A stretch of DNA of 64,000 bases from Massilia forsythiae (GTDB lineage: Bacteria; Pseudomonadota; Gammaproteobacteria; Burkholderiales; Burkholderiaceae_D): NCBI RefSeq assembly GCF_012849555.1, contig NZ_CP051685.1, positions 5,890,001-5,954,000 of the forward strand, written 5' to 3'. The stretch's first letter is position 1; each line of letters begins with the position of its first letter. The notes under the pieces were generated by a model. The model ran no database searches. It had not been told where the DNA came from and saw only the letters and a program-made list of their open reading frames with translations. Made by a program: the position numbers and the translations under genes. Below are positions 53,243 through 62,543 of this stretch, one piece after another.

Positions 53243-53830
53243 ATGTTCACCAATCCCGAGCAATTCGCATCCGCCACCAAGACACTGTTCGACCTGCAGA
53301 TGCAGACCTTCAACGCCCTGGCCAGCAAGGCCGTGCAGGGCGTCGAGCAGGTCGTGGCGCTGAACATGGCGACCGCCAAGAGTTCGATGGAGAGCACGCT
53401 GGCTGCCGGCCGCCAGGCGACCCAGGCCGCCGATCCGAAGGCCGCCATCGATGCCGTCTCGTCGCAGATCCAGCCGGGCGTCTCGCAAGCCACCGCCTAC
53501 GGCGAACAGCTGCGCCAGATCATCGGCGACATCCAGAAGGATTTCCAGCAGGCCGCCGATACCCACCTGGTCGAGGCCAAGAACACGCTGTCGGCGCTGA
53601 TCTACGACGTCACCCAGAACGTCAAGCCGGGCCAGGAAAACGCGGTCGAGATCATCAAGGCCGCGATCGACAATGCTTTCAAGGGCTACGAGCAGGTGAC
53701 CCAATCGACGCGCGACGCCATGCGCCGCGTCGAGGAACAGGTTGCGCGCGCCACGGCCCAGGTACAGGCCGCGCCGGGCCAGGCGACGCAGCAGCCGGGT
53801 GCCGCAGCGGGCGCGTCGCCGGCGCAGTAA
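53243..53830 (+). CDS. phaP: phasin family protein
   Basis: The 195-aa protein is a typical phasin: MFTNPEQFASATKTLFDLQMQ, long amphipathic helices and a Gln/Ala/Pro-rich tail. Phasins coat polyhydroxyalkanoate granules and regulate storage. A strong GAGGAG precedes the ATG, and a terminator follows. It is monocistronic. Confidence 0.92.
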   Translation: MFTNPEQFASATKTLFDLQMQTFNALASKAVQGVEQVVALNMATAKSSMESTLAAGRQATQAADPKAAIDAVSSQIQPGVSQATAYGEQLRQIIGDIQKDFQQAADTHLVEAKNTLSALIYDVTQNVKPGQENAVEIIKAAIDNAFKGYEQVTQSTRDAMRRVEEQVARATAQVQAAPGQATQQPGAAAGASPAQ

Positions 53831-53900
53831 ATCGTGCTTGCGATGGCGGCGCCGCGAATGCCCGCTGGGCCGCGCTGCACCGCCATCTTCCAAATGCATG

Positions 53901-53925
53901 CCGCCGGCGATCAGCCGGCGGTTTT
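53901..53925 (+). terminator. terminator after the phasin gene
   Basis: CCGCCGGC-GATCA-GCCGGCGG forms an 8-bp GC-rich stem followed by TTTT. Confidence 0.8.
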
Positions 53926-53952
53926 CATATGCAAGTGCTGCGCCGCCCTCGG

Positions 53953-54993
53953 TCAAGCCGCGGGTGGCGGATGCACCCCCAGCATTTCCTCGATGTGCGC
54001 GAACGAGGCGTCGTCCTTGATCACCGAGCGCAGCCACACGTGCAAGGGCTGCTCGCCCCAGTGCGCCGCCTTTTCCGCGAGGTAGGCCACCGGGCTGTGC
54101 GGCTCGGTGCGGCGGAAGAACTCGGCCACGCCGCGCAGCTGGGCCAGCGCCTGCATCCGGTCCTGCGGCGGGCCGCCGGGCGCCGCGGTCCTGCCTGCGC
54201 CCTGCTCCACTGCGGGCACACCTGGCGCCGGGTTGCCCTGCGCCGCCGCGGCCGCCGCACCGGCCTGCCTGTCCTGTGCGGCAGCCGCGCCCGGTGCATT
54301 CCCGGCCAGCGGCTGCACCAGCATCAGCACGCTCTCCAGCACCGACCTGGCCGCGCTGAAGCTCGGACCGTCGGCGCCGAGGCGCGCATCGGCGCTGCGT
54401 TCCAGCCGTTCGATGGCTTCCAGGCAGTATCCGCCATCGCGCACGGTCGCTTCATGGACGCCGCGCGGCGTGCGCTGGCGCGCCGCTTCCAGCCGGGCGA
54501 GGTGCTCGGGACCGCGCGTGCGCGCCGCCTCGACGTCGCGCAGCGCGTGTGCGTCGGCGCCCTCGACCAGCGGGATCTCGCGCAGCCACGGTCCGATCCG
54601 TCCCGCCACCCAGGCCAGGATGCCGATGCGCTGCTCGAAACCGCCTTCGTCCGGCAGCGGATACAGGCCGTCCCAGTACTGCTCGCACAGCGCCGCCACC
54701 AGGTCCAGGCCTTCGCCCAGCCCGCGCAGGCCGGCGGTCTTGGCCGCGGCCTCGGCCAGCCAGACCGCCAGCTGCAGGTCCTTGCTGCGCACCTCGATCA
54801 GCTGGGCGCACTGCTTGGCGACGAACTTCCAATCGGCTTCCTTCAGTTCCGTGACCCAGGCGCCCTGCTGCAGCGACGGATCGTCGGCCTGGCGGGCGCG
54901 CGCGATGGCGTCGATCTCGCTGGAAAACGCCAGGTCTTCGCCGCAGGGCCGGTCGGCGCCGACCGGCGCCAGCAGCTTGTCGATGTTCAGCAT
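53953..54993 (-). CDS. tssA: TssA, type VI secretion
   Basis: The 346-aa protein has the ImpA N-terminal domain (APVGADRPCGEDLAFSSEIDAI, YWDGLYPLPDEGGFEQRIGILAW), then an Ala/Pro-rich linker and a C-terminal domain (EFFRRTEPHSPVAYLAEKAAHWG). TssA caps or primes the growing sheath. The start was set at MLNIDKLL with GAGGAG upstream; it lies 10 bases after tssH. Confidence 0.92.
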   Translation of the reverse strand: MLNIDKLLAPVGADRPCGEDLAFSSEIDAIARARQADDPSLQQGAWVTELKEADWKFVAKQCAQLIEVRSKDLQLAVWLAEAAAKTAGLRGLGEGLDLVAALCEQYWDGLYPLPDEGGFEQRIGILAWVAGRIGPWLREIPLVEGADAHALRDVEAARTRGPEHLARLEAARQRTPRGVHEATVRDGGYCLEAIERLERSADARLGADGPSFSAARSVLESVLMLVQPLAGNAPGAAAAQDRQAGAAAAAAQGNPAPGVPAVEQGAGRTAAPGGPPQDRMQALAQLRGVAEFFRRTEPHSPVAYLAEKAAHWGEQPLHVWLRSVIKDDASFAHIEEMLGVHPPPAA

Positions 54994-55003
54994 GCCGTTC
55001 TCC

Positions 55004-57787
55004 TCAGGCCGGTTCTGCGGCCAGCGGCGCCGCATCCTCGGCCGCCGGTTTCGGCGGCGCGGTGCGCTTGGGCGCCGGCGTGCGCAGGGACGTGCCGGCC
55101 GCTTGCACTGTCGCGTCGGCCCCGGGTTCGATCACATACTTGATGCGGCCGGCCTTGGTCGCGCTCACTTTCACCTTGCCGATCGCGCCGCCCTCGGCCA
55201 TGCGCGCCAGCACCGCATCGGCGATCTCCGGCAGCAGCGTACCGTTGAGGATCGTGTCGACGTTGCGCGCGCCCGAATCGACTTCGGTGCAGCGCGCCAG
55301 GATCGCCGCCACCAGCGCGTCGTCGTAGTGGAAGGCGGCGTCGTGGTTGACGGCGATGCGGCGTTTGATCTGGTCGAGTTTCAGGCGGATGATGTTGCCC
55401 AGCACCTCGTCGTCGATCGGATAGAACGGCACCACGCCCAGGCGCCCGAGGAAGGCCGGCTTGAAGTGCTTCATCAGGGTGGGCCGGATCATGTCGGCAA
55501 GCTGATCCGGCGTAGGACGTTCGCTGGCCGGCTTGTTCAGGCAGGCCTGCATGATCTGGCCGGAGGCCGCGTTCGAGGTCAGGATGATGATGGTATTGCG
55601 GAAGTCGATCTGGCGTCCTTCGGCGTCGTCCAGCACGCCCTTGTCGAATACTTGGAAGAACAGCTCGAGCACGTCGGCATGCGCCTTTTCGACTTCGTCC
55701 AGCAGCACCACGCTGTACGGATTGCGCCGCACCGCCTCGGTCAGCACGCCGCCCTCGCCATAGCCGACATAACCCGGCGGCGAACCCTTCAGGCCGGACA
55801 CGCTGTGCGCTTCCTGGTATTCGCTCATGTTGATGGTGACCAGCTTCTTCTCGCCGCCGTACAGCAGGTCGGCCAGCGCCAGCGCGGTTTCCGTCTTGCC
55901 GACGCCCGAGGTGCCGACGAACAGGAACACGCCCTTCGGCTTGTTCGGGTCTTCCAGGCTGGCGCGCGCCGTGCGCACGCGCTGGGCGACGATGGCGCTG
56001 GCATGGCCCTGGCCGAGGATGCGCTCGTCCAGCAGCGCCTTGAGATTCATCACCGTACGGATTTCGTCCTTGACCATGCGCCCGAGCGGGATGCCGGTCC
56101 AGGCCGCGACGATGCCGGCCACCGTCTGGCCGTCGACCTGCACCGGCACCAGCGGCGCCTCGCCCTGCGCTTCGTGCAGCTGCCGCACCAGTCCCTGCAG
56201 CGCGGCGCCGGCCGCCTTGTCCGCACCGGCTTCGAGGCGCGCGCGGGCGGCGTGGATTTCGCCCGACAAGGCCTGCTCGCGCTCCCAGCGCTCGCCCAGG
56301 CGATCCCGTTCCTGCAATGCGGCGGCGCGTTCGCCGCGCAGGGCATCCAGCGCGGCGCCGTGGTCGGCGCCGGCGCTTTCCTCGCGCACCAGCGCCTGGA
56401 TGCGGGCGTCGAGGCGCTCCACCCGGCGCGCGCAATCCTCGAGCGCGGCCGGCGTCGCCTTCTGGCCCAGCGCCACCTTGGCGCAGGCGGTGTCGAGCAC
56501 GCTGATCGCCTTGTCGGGCAGCTGGCGCCCGCTGATGTAGCGGTGCGACAGGCGCACCGCCTCGACGATCGCCTCGTCGTAGATACGCACGCCGAAGTGC
56601 TTTTCCATCAGCGGCGCCATCGCGCGCAGCATGGCGCAGGCGGTGTCTTCGTCCGGTTCTTCCACCTTGACGACCTGGAAGCGCCGCGCCAGCGCCGCAT
56701 CCTTTTCGAAGTACTTCTTGTATTCGCCCCAGGTGGTGGCGGCGACGGTGCGCAGTTCGCCTCGCGCCAGCGCCGGTTTCAACAAATTGGCGGCGTCGTT
56801 CTGGCCGGCCTGGCCGCCGGCGCCGATCATCGTGTGGGCTTCGTCGATGAACAGGATGATCGGGTGCAGGCTCTTGCCGACTTCCTCGATCACGTTCTTC
56901 AGGCGGTTCTCGAACTCGCCCTTGACGCTGGCGCCGGCCTGCAGCAGGCCCATGTCGAGCGTGTGGATCTCGACGCCGCGCAGCACGTCCGGCACGTCGC
57001 CCTGGGCGATGCGCAGCGCCAGCCCTTCGACCACGGCGGTCTTGCCGACGCCGGCCTCGCCGGTCAGGATCGGGTTGTTCTGGCGGCGCCGCATCAGGAT
57101 GTCGATCACCTGGCGGATCTCGGCGTCGCGCCCGATCACCGGGTCGACCTTGCCGTCGCGCGCGCGCGCGGTGAGGCACGTCGTGTACTGGTCGAGCGCG
57201 GGCGTCTTGCCGGGCGAGGTGGCCTCCAGTTCGCCGACCGGGTCGACGCAGGCGTTGTTGCCGGCTTCCGTCCGCGCATCCGCGGGAATCGCGGCCGGCG
57301 CTTCCTGGGAGCCGCGCGTGAGCTTGTCGAATTCGTGCTTCAGGCGGTCCAGCGGGAATTCGGCGAAGCGGCGCGAGGCGCGCTGCGCCAGCTGGGCCAG
57401 GCCCGGTTCGGTCAGCAGCGCCAGCAGCAGGTGGCCGCTGCGGATCTGCTGCGCCTCGGCGTGCAGGGCGGCGCCCAGCGAGGCGATCAGCCAGGCGTGT
57501 TCGAACAGCAGCGGCAGGTGGCGCGAGAACACCGGCGTGCGCGTGCTGCCGGCGGGCAGGCGCTCGACTTCCTTGCGCAGGTCGGTTTCCAGGGCGGTGA
57601 GGCTGATGCCGGCCTGGCGCGCCACCACCACCAGGTCGCTGCCGGGCTGCTCCAGCAACGCCAGGAACAGGTGTTCGATGTCGACTTCGTACTGGCCGAG
57701 GCCGACGCAGATGCCGGCCGCGCGGGTCGCGGCAACGCGGCTGGTGTCGTTCAGCTTGCCGATCAGGGTCTTCAGGTTGATGTCCAT
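55004..57787 (-). CDS. tssH: TssH/ClpV, sheath-recycling AAA+ ATPase
   Basis: The 927-aa ATPase dismantles the contracted TssB-TssC sheath. It has the Clp N domain, a first AAA module (GEAGVGKTAVVEGLAL near residue 247), a coiled-coil middle domain, and a second AAA module (GTSGVGKTETALALAD near residue 628), plus LIDEAHT/LLDEVEK Walker B motifs. It is slightly longer than E. coli ClpB because of an Ala/Pro-rich tail. It lies upstream of tssA on the same strand. Confidence 0.96.
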   Translation of the reverse strand: MDINLKTLIGKLNDTSRVAATRAAGICVGLGQYEVDIEHLFLALLEQPGSDLVVVARQAGISLTALETDLRKEVERLPAGSTRTPVFSRHLPLLFEHAWLIASLGAALHAEAQQIRSGHLLLALLTEPGLAQLAQRASRRFAEFPLDRLKHEFDKLTRGSQEAPAAIPADARTEAGNNACVDPVGELEATSPGKTPALDQYTTCLTARARDGKVDPVIGRDAEIRQVIDILMRRRQNNPILTGEAGVGKTAVVEGLALRIAQGDVPDVLRGVEIHTLDMGLLQAGASVKGEFENRLKNVIEEVGKSLHPIILFIDEAHTMIGAGGQAGQNDAANLLKPALARGELRTVAATTWGEYKKYFEKDAALARRFQVVKVEEPDEDTACAMLRAMAPLMEKHFGVRIYDEAIVEAVRLSHRYISGRQLPDKAISVLDTACAKVALGQKATPAALEDCARRVERLDARIQALVREESAGADHGAALDALRGERAAALQERDRLGERWEREQALSGEIHAARARLEAGADKAAGAALQGLVRQLHEAQGEAPLVPVQVDGQTVAGIVAAWTGIPLGRMVKDEIRTVMNLKALLDERILGQGHASAIVAQRVRTARASLEDPNKPKGVFLFVGTSGVGKTETALALADLLYGGEKKLVTINMSEYQEAHSVSGLKGSPPGYVGYGEGGVLTEAVRRNPYSVVLLDEVEKAHADVLELFFQVFDKGVLDDAEGRQIDFRNTIIILTSNAASGQIMQACLNKPASERPTPDQLADMIRPTLMKHFKPAFLGRLGVVPFYPIDDEVLGNIIRLKLDQIKRRIAVNHDAAFHYDDALVAAILARCTEVDSGARNVDTILNGTLLPEIADAVLARMAEGGAIGKVKVSATKAGRIKYVIEPGADATVQAAGTSLRTPAPKRTAPPKPAAEDAAPLAAEPA

Positions 57788-57859
57788 CGTCGGGTCCTTG
57801 ATAGGGGTTGCCGGCGCACGCGGTGTGGACGCGGCGGCGGTCGGAATCGCGGGAAAGCT

Positions 57860-58381
57860 TCAGGGCCGGAAAACGCGCCCGGCCTTGCTGATCGCGTAGT
57901 GCAGCGAGGATGGCTGCAGCACGGCGTTGAAATTGACCGGCTCGGCGCCGCCCGCCGCCTGCAGCGAGGCGTTGATCACGAAGTGCAGGCGGTTGACGCT
58001 GCCGTGTTCCTGCTCCAGCGAAGCGCTGACGTTCTTCAGGCGCGGCTCGTGGCGCTCGATCGCATCCTTCAGGCTGGCGCAGATGGCGGCTCGGTCTTCG
58101 CTGCTGGACAGGCAGAAGCCGGCGAAGTCGACCAGGCCGTAGTTGAGGATCGAGGCGCGCGCCTCGGGATAGGCGTCCAGCTGCCCGGCGGGAAAGCCGG
58201 CGCGGGTATTCAGCAAGGCTTCCAGGTCGCGCGCCACGCAATCCTTGAATTGTTCGAGCCCGAGGCGCGGAGCGGGTGTCGCCGGCCCGGCGCCCTGCCC
58301 TGCGCCGATCAGGCGTTCCAGCAGCCCGGGCGTGGCGCCGTTCGGATGGTGCGGCCCATGGTGGCCGTTGGTCTGGTTCAT
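57860..58381 (-). CDS. tssE: TssE, gp25-like baseplate protein
   Basis: The 173-aa protein has the gp25/TssE core (QFKDCVARDLEALLNTR, SILNYGLVDFAGFCLSS, IERHEPRLKNVSAS), which is a baseplate wedge component. The His/Gly-rich N-terminal 40 residues are an extra stretch. A longer frame reads through the hcp gene region, but the family begins at MNQTNGHH. It lies 62 bases after hcp. Confidence 0.92.
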   Translation of the reverse strand: MNQTNGHHGPHHPNGATPGLLERLIGAGQGAGPATPAPRLGLEQFKDCVARDLEALLNTRAGFPAGQLDAYPEARASILNYGLVDFAGFCLSSSEDRAAICASLKDAIERHEPRLKNVSASLEQEHGSVNRLHFVINASLQAAGGAEPVNFNAVLQPSSLHYAISKAGRVFRP

Positions 58382-58443
58382 CGCAGCTCGGAGGTCGTGA
58401 AAAGGCGCGCCGTGGAAGGCGCGCCCGTGTGATGACGCGAGCG

Positions 58444-58935
58444 TCAGGCGATCTTGTTGGTGGCCAGGTCCCAGCCGCCGGACGTGTTGCCGCCGGCGCC
58501 GCCGCCGATCTTTTGCTGGGTGTACTTCCACTTGACCTTCGAAAACTTCAGGCCGACCGCCTCGTGCATGAAGTCGCCTTCCTTGACGGCCGGCTTGATC
58601 GAGCTGACCAGCACGTTTTCCAGCTCGATCTCGAAGTACTTCACGCGTTCGCCCTGGCCGTCGGCACGCATGAATTCGAATTTCGCCTTCGGGATGGTCT
58701 TGCCGGACGAGCAGGTCTGCAGCAGCACCGGCGAGGACAGGTCGGCCAGCTTGGAAATCGCGATCTCTTCGTGTTCGCAGCGTTCGGCGGTATGGCCGCC
58801 GCCGGTCGAGGCAGTCGCCGATTTCGGCTGCAGCACGCCCCAGTTGACCGACTTGCATTCGATCCAGTCCTTGTGCTTGTCGTCGGCCGACTCGCCCTTG
58901 ATGCCGTCGATTTGCAGGTAGACGTCAATTGCCAT
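58444..58935 (-). CDS. hcp: Hcp (TssD), inner tube protein
   Basis: The 163-aa protein forms the hexameric tube ejected by the system. The family blocks are visible: AIDVYLQIDGIKGESADDKH, STGGGHTAERCEHEEIAISK and LQTCSSGKTIPKAKFEFMRA. The ribosome binding site GGAG lies inside a perfect hairpin just before the ATG, which could sequester it. Confidence 0.96.
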   Translation of the reverse strand: MAIDVYLQIDGIKGESADDKHKDWIECKSVNWGVLQPKSATASTGGGHTAERCEHEEIAISKLADLSSPVLLQTCSSGKTIPKAKFEFMRADGQGERVKYFEIELENVLVSSIKPAVKEGDFMHEAVGLKFSKVKWKYTQQKIGGGAGGNTSGGWDLATNKIA

Positions 58936-58936
58936 G

Positions 58937-58954
58937 TTTTACTCCAGAGTAAAA
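58937..58954 (-). promoter_or_regulatory. hairpin covering the hcp ribosome binding site
   Basis: TTTTACTC-CA-GAGTAAAA is a perfect 8-bp inverted repeat. On the coding strand it reads TTTTACTCTGGAGTAAAAC before the ATG, so GGAG is in the stem-loop. It may limit translation or protect the 5' end of a processed hcp transcript. Confidence 0.55.
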
Positions 58955-58976
58955 GGTTGAAAAGCGGTGGGAAAAA

Positions 58977-60476
58977 TCAGGATTTGGTCGACTGCGGCAA
59001 CTCCGCGACCAGTCGGAGCGAAACGGACAGTTCGTCGAGCTGGAAGTGCGGGCGCAGGAACGACACCGCGCGGTACACGCCCGGCCGGCCCGGCACCTCG
59101 GCCACCTGCACGCTGGCTTCGCGCAGCGGGAACTGGGCCTTCTGTTCCTGGCTGGCGTTGTCGTCCAGCAGGACGTACTGGGTCAGCCAGCGGTTCAGGT
59201 AATCCTCGACGTTGGAGGCGGCCGCGAAGCTGCCGATCTTGTCGCGCATCATGGCCTTCATGTAGTGGGCGATGCGCGAGACCGCGAAGATGTATTGCAG
59301 CTGCGACGACAGCAGCGCATTGGCGTTGGCCGCCTCGTTGGCATACTTGCGCGCCTTTTGCGCCGACTGCGCGCCGAAGAAGGCGGCGTAGGCCGTGTTC
59401 TTGCAGTGCACCAGCGAGATGAAGCCGAGGTCCGACAGTTCTTTTTCGCGGCGGTCGGTGATGGCCACCTCGGTCGGGCATTTCAGCGCGACCTCGCCCT
59501 CGTCGGTCTTGAAGGTGTGGGTCGGCAGGTTCTCGACCAGGCCGCCGCCCTCGACGCCGCGGATCGCCGCGCACCAGCCGTAATCCTCGAACGCCTTGGT
59601 CAGCTTGGCGGCGAAGGAATAGGCGGCGTTGCACCACAGGTACTTGTGGTGGTCGCTGCCGTCGACGTCCTCGACGAAGTTGAAGCCTTCGGTGGCGGTG
59701 CCGTCCACCGGGTTGTACGGCAGGCGGCCCAGGAAGCGCGGCAGGGTCAGGCCGACGTAGCGCGCATCTTCCGATTCGCGGAACGCCTTCCACTTGGCGT
59801 ATTCGACCGTGTCGAACACCTTGGCCAGGTCGCGCGGGCGACCCAGCTCGCCGAAGCTTTCGACACCGAACAGTTCCGGCGCAGCCGAGGTGATGAAGGG
59901 CGCGTGGCTGGCCGCGGCCACGTGCGACATCTGTTCCAGGAAGTAGATGTCCTCGGGCTGGCGCGAGACCTCGAAGTCGCCGATCAGGGTGCCGTACGGG
60001 GCGCCGCCGAAGCTGCCGAATTCTTCTTCGTACACCTTCTTGAACAGGGTGCTCTGGTCGAATTCCATGGCCGACTGGAAGTCCTTGACCAGCTCGCGCT
60101 TGGTGGCGTTGAGCATGCGGATCTGCAGGCCGCTGCTGGTGGTGCTGTTCTTGACCAGGTAGTGCAGGCCGGTCCAGCTGCGTTCCAGCTTCTGGAATTC
60201 GGGCGCGTGCATCACAGCCGACAGCTGCGCCGAAATCATGCGGTCCAGTTCCGCCAGGCGCGCATCGATGGTGGCCGACAGGTTGGTGGAGACCACCATG
60301 GTCCCTTCCATCACCTGCGTCACCAGTTCGGAGATGATGTCGCGCGCACGCGCATGCTCGCTGGTCGATTTCGCCACCCGGCTCTGCTCGACGATCTGGT
60401 CGAGCAGGCCGGTATCGAGTTCCAGCGCCCGGGCCGGCGCCGGCGCTGCATTGATGTTGTCGAGAATGGCGGCCAT
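58977..60476 (-). CDS. tssC: TssC/VipB, large sheath subunit
   Basis: The 499-aa protein polymerises with TssB into the contractile sheath. The family blocks are visible: ERSWTGLHYLVKNSTTSSGLQ (near residue 96), FRESEDARYVGLTLPRFLGRLPY and the end block VYRAVSFLRPHFQLDELSVSLR. It lies 3 bases after tssB. Confidence 0.97.
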   Translation of the reverse strand: MAAILDNINAAPAPARALELDTGLLDQIVEQSRVAKSTSEHARARDIISELVTQVMEGTMVVSTNLSATIDARLAELDRMISAQLSAVMHAPEFQKLERSWTGLHYLVKNSTTSSGLQIRMLNATKRELVKDFQSAMEFDQSTLFKKVYEEEFGSFGGAPYGTLIGDFEVSRQPEDIYFLEQMSHVAAASHAPFITSAAPELFGVESFGELGRPRDLAKVFDTVEYAKWKAFRESEDARYVGLTLPRFLGRLPYNPVDGTATEGFNFVEDVDGSDHHKYLWCNAAYSFAAKLTKAFEDYGWCAAIRGVEGGGLVENLPTHTFKTDEGEVALKCPTEVAITDRREKELSDLGFISLVHCKNTAYAAFFGAQSAQKARKYANEAANANALLSSQLQYIFAVSRIAHYMKAMMRDKIGSFAAASNVEDYLNRWLTQYVLLDDNASQEQKAQFPLREASVQVAEVPGRPGVYRAVSFLRPHFQLDELSVSLRLVAELPQSTKS

Positions 60477-60479
60477 CGG

Positions 60480-60989
60480 TCATTCCTCCTTGGCGCCGCC
60501 GGCCTTGCGCAGGCTGCCCAGCTTTTCGGTATTGTTCAGGACCTCGCTCAGCATGTCTTCCAGGCGGTCGTTGCCGGCCAGCTTGTTGCGCAGGTCGGCC
60601 AGCTTGCTGCGCGCGTCCAGCAAGCCCTTCAAGGGCGCCACCTGCTGCACCACCGCTTCGGGACGGAAGTCGGCCATCTCGCGGAACTGCAGCTGCACCG
60701 CGAATTCGCCGCCTTCGCTTGACAGGTGGTTCGGCACGCGGAACGATGCCACCGGGGCGACGCCGCCCAGCACCTCGTCGAAGTTGTCGGCGTCGACATT
60801 CACGAAATTGCGGTCCTTGAGGCGCTTCTTGGCCGCATCCGGATCGCTGCCGAAGTCGCCCAGCACGCCGACCACGAAGGGCAGTTCCTTGTTCTCGATG
60901 GCGTCGCCGATCTCGACGTCGTAGGTCATCTGTACGCGCGGCGCGCGCACTTTCTGCAGGCGTTTCTGCACGCTTTCATTCTTGGCCAT
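60480..60989 (-). CDS. tssB: TssB/VipA, small sheath subunit
   Basis: The 169-aa protein has the TssB blocks VQKRLQKVRAPRVQMTYDVE, FVVGVLGDFGSDPD and RDRNFVNVDADNFDEVL-like, and a C-terminal helix (LDARSKLADLRNKLAGNDRLEDML). It forms the sheath with TssC. Confidence 0.97.
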   Translation of the reverse strand: MAKNESVQKRLQKVRAPRVQMTYDVEIGDAIENKELPFVVGVLGDFGSDPDAAKKRLKDRNFVNVDADNFDEVLGGVAPVASFRVPNHLSSEGGEFAVQLQFREMADFRPEAVVQQVAPLKGLLDARSKLADLRNKLAGNDRLEDMLSEVLNNTEKLGSLRKAGGAKEE

Positions 60990-61019
60990 GGGGTCTCCGG
61001 GGATGGTGATGATGCGGGC

Positions 61020-61643
61020 TCACTTGAGCGCGCCGAACGGATCGCTCGAACCCGCACGCGGCGCGGCCGGGGCGGCGGGATTGGCGACGACTTTCTTCGG
61101 CACGTCCTTGGCGCGTCCGGCCGCGCCGCGCGCGCCGCCTGGCACCAGGATTTCTTCGTTGAGGCTGGTGCGCAGTAGCTTGGCCAGGTCCTGCGCCTCG
61201 GTGCGCACGTTGCCGGTCAGGTTGTTCTTCTTGCTCAGGTCGGTCAGCGCCTTGCTGGTCACGCGCAGGCCGCTGACGGCGACGATGCTGTTGGCCAGCG
61301 TGTCGTCCGGGTCGCGCTCCAGCGCTTCCAGCGCGTTGGCAATGGCGTCGCCGTAGTTGGTGCTGTCGAAACGCATCTGGGCCATGCGCACCCAGGGCGT
61401 CTTGTCGGTCGGGAAGGTGCTGCCGGCCTGCTTCAGGATCGCATAGGCCTTGTCGTTCTGGCCGGCCAGGACGGCGGCGTCGACTTCGGCCATGGCGGCA
61501 GCGATGGTCGGCGCGCCCTTCCTGGCTGCGGGGGCCGCGGGCGGGTTGCCGGCGCAGGCCGCGAGCAGGGCTGCGCAGAGTACGGGAGTCGAACGGGATA
61601 ACAAGCGGGACGATAAGCAGGACACGAAGCGGTGGAATGTCAT
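61020..61643 (-). CDS. TPR-type lipoprotein of the T6SS operon
   Basis: The 207-aa protein starts at MTFHRFVS and has a lipobox (LLAAC, Cys30). Two to three helical TPR-like repeats follow (AYAILKQAGSTFPTDKTPWV, AIANALEALERDPDDTLAN), then an Ala/Pro tail. It is the first gene of the minus arm of the locus. In related T6SS loci such a lipoprotein is associated with the machine, but its role is not known. It diverges from tssJ, leaving 191 bases for two promoters. Confidence 0.7.
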   Translation of the reverse strand: MTFHRFVSCLSSRLLSRSTPVLCAALLAACAGNPPAAPAARKGAPTIAAAMAEVDAAVLAGQNDKAYAILKQAGSTFPTDKTPWVRMAQMRFDSTNYGDAIANALEALERDPDDTLANSIVAVSGLRVTSKALTDLSKKNNLTGNVRTEAQDLAKLLRTSLNEEILVPGGARGAAGRAKDVPKKVVANPAAPAAPRAGSSDPFGALK

Positions 61644-61834
61644 TGGGCTCTCCCAGGTTGGATGCAAGCGCCAATTATTCGTGAACAGTTTCCGCAAAGA
61701 ATTGCGTGCAATCAATTTTTAGTGGCGCTGTTGCCGGGAAAATTGCGCACGTTGCAGGGATGCTCATGCCGCCATCGGAACCGATGGCCGCCACCGTTCA
61801 GCCCGCCTGTCTGTCGATTCCATGGAGGTCCACG

Positions 61835-62458
61835 ATGCCGCGCATTACCACCTCATGTCCGTTCGTGCCGCTGTTGCTTGCGCTGCCCTGCCTGGCGCTG
61901 GTCGGCGGCTGCGCCGGCGGCGGCAACGGGCTGGCCGGCGCCGCGCTGGAAGCGACCGGCCTGCGCAAGCCGTCACCGCCGGCGCTGCCGGAAGCCCTGC
62001 AGCCGCCGCGCAACGTTGCCCTGCACCTGCATGCGGCCAAGCGTCTCAACCTCGATCCGCGCGGGCAATCGCTGGCGCTGCTGGTGCGCGTCTATAAGCT
62101 GCGCCAGCGCGCCGCGTTCGAGCAGGCGCCGTATGCCGCCTTTCTGTCGCCGCAGGCCGAGCGCGAGGCGCTGGGCGCCGACCTGGTCGAGGTCAAGGAA
62201 TTTACGCTGGTGCCCGGCCAGCGTCTCGACCTCAACGAAAAGCTGGCGCGCGACGCTTCCTACATCGGCGTCGTCGCCCTGTTCCATTCGCCTGCGCGCG
62301 ACGGCTGGCGCCTGGCGTTTGCCGCCGCCGATGCCGAACAGGCCGGCGTGACGCTCGGCCTGCACGCCTGCGCGATGAGCGCCGGGGCGGGCGCGCCGGC
62401 CGCCGGCGCTGTGGCCAAAGCCGGGTCCACGTCCCTGGCGCTTGTGCGCTGTCAATGA
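61835..62458 (+). CDS. tssJ: TssJ, outer-membrane lipoprotein of the T6SS
   Basis: The 207-aa lipoprotein has a lipobox (LVGGC, Cys26) and the TssJ beta-sandwich blocks (VALHLHAAKRLNLDPRGQSL, LVRVYKLRQRAAFEQAPYAAF). GGAGG precedes the ATG at 61835. TssJ links TssM to the outer membrane. It is the first gene of the plus arm. Confidence 0.92.
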   Translation: MPRITTSCPFVPLLLALPCLALVGGCAGGGNGLAGAALEATGLRKPSPPALPEALQPPRNVALHLHAAKRLNLDPRGQSLALLVRVYKLRQRAAFEQAPYAAFLSPQAEREALGADLVEVKEFTLVPGQRLDLNEKLARDASYIGVVALFHSPARDGWRLAFAAADAEQAGVTLGLHACAMSAGAGAPAAGAVAKAGSTSLALVRCQ

Positions 62459-62543
62459 CGTGCCGAGAGTTTCCAGCAAGCTAGGGATTGGTAGCAACTA
62501 ACGATATGCCGCAACCAACCCGTACCAGCACAAGGAGGCAAGC

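Noticed and set aside
54107..58432. Open frame of 1441 codons opposite tssA-tssH-tssE
   Set aside because: It is antisense to three clear T6SS genes; long antisense frames are expected at this GC content.
57860..58858. 332-aa version of TssE
   Set aside because: The first 159 residues are out-of-frame hcp sequence; gp25 homology starts within the 173-aa form.
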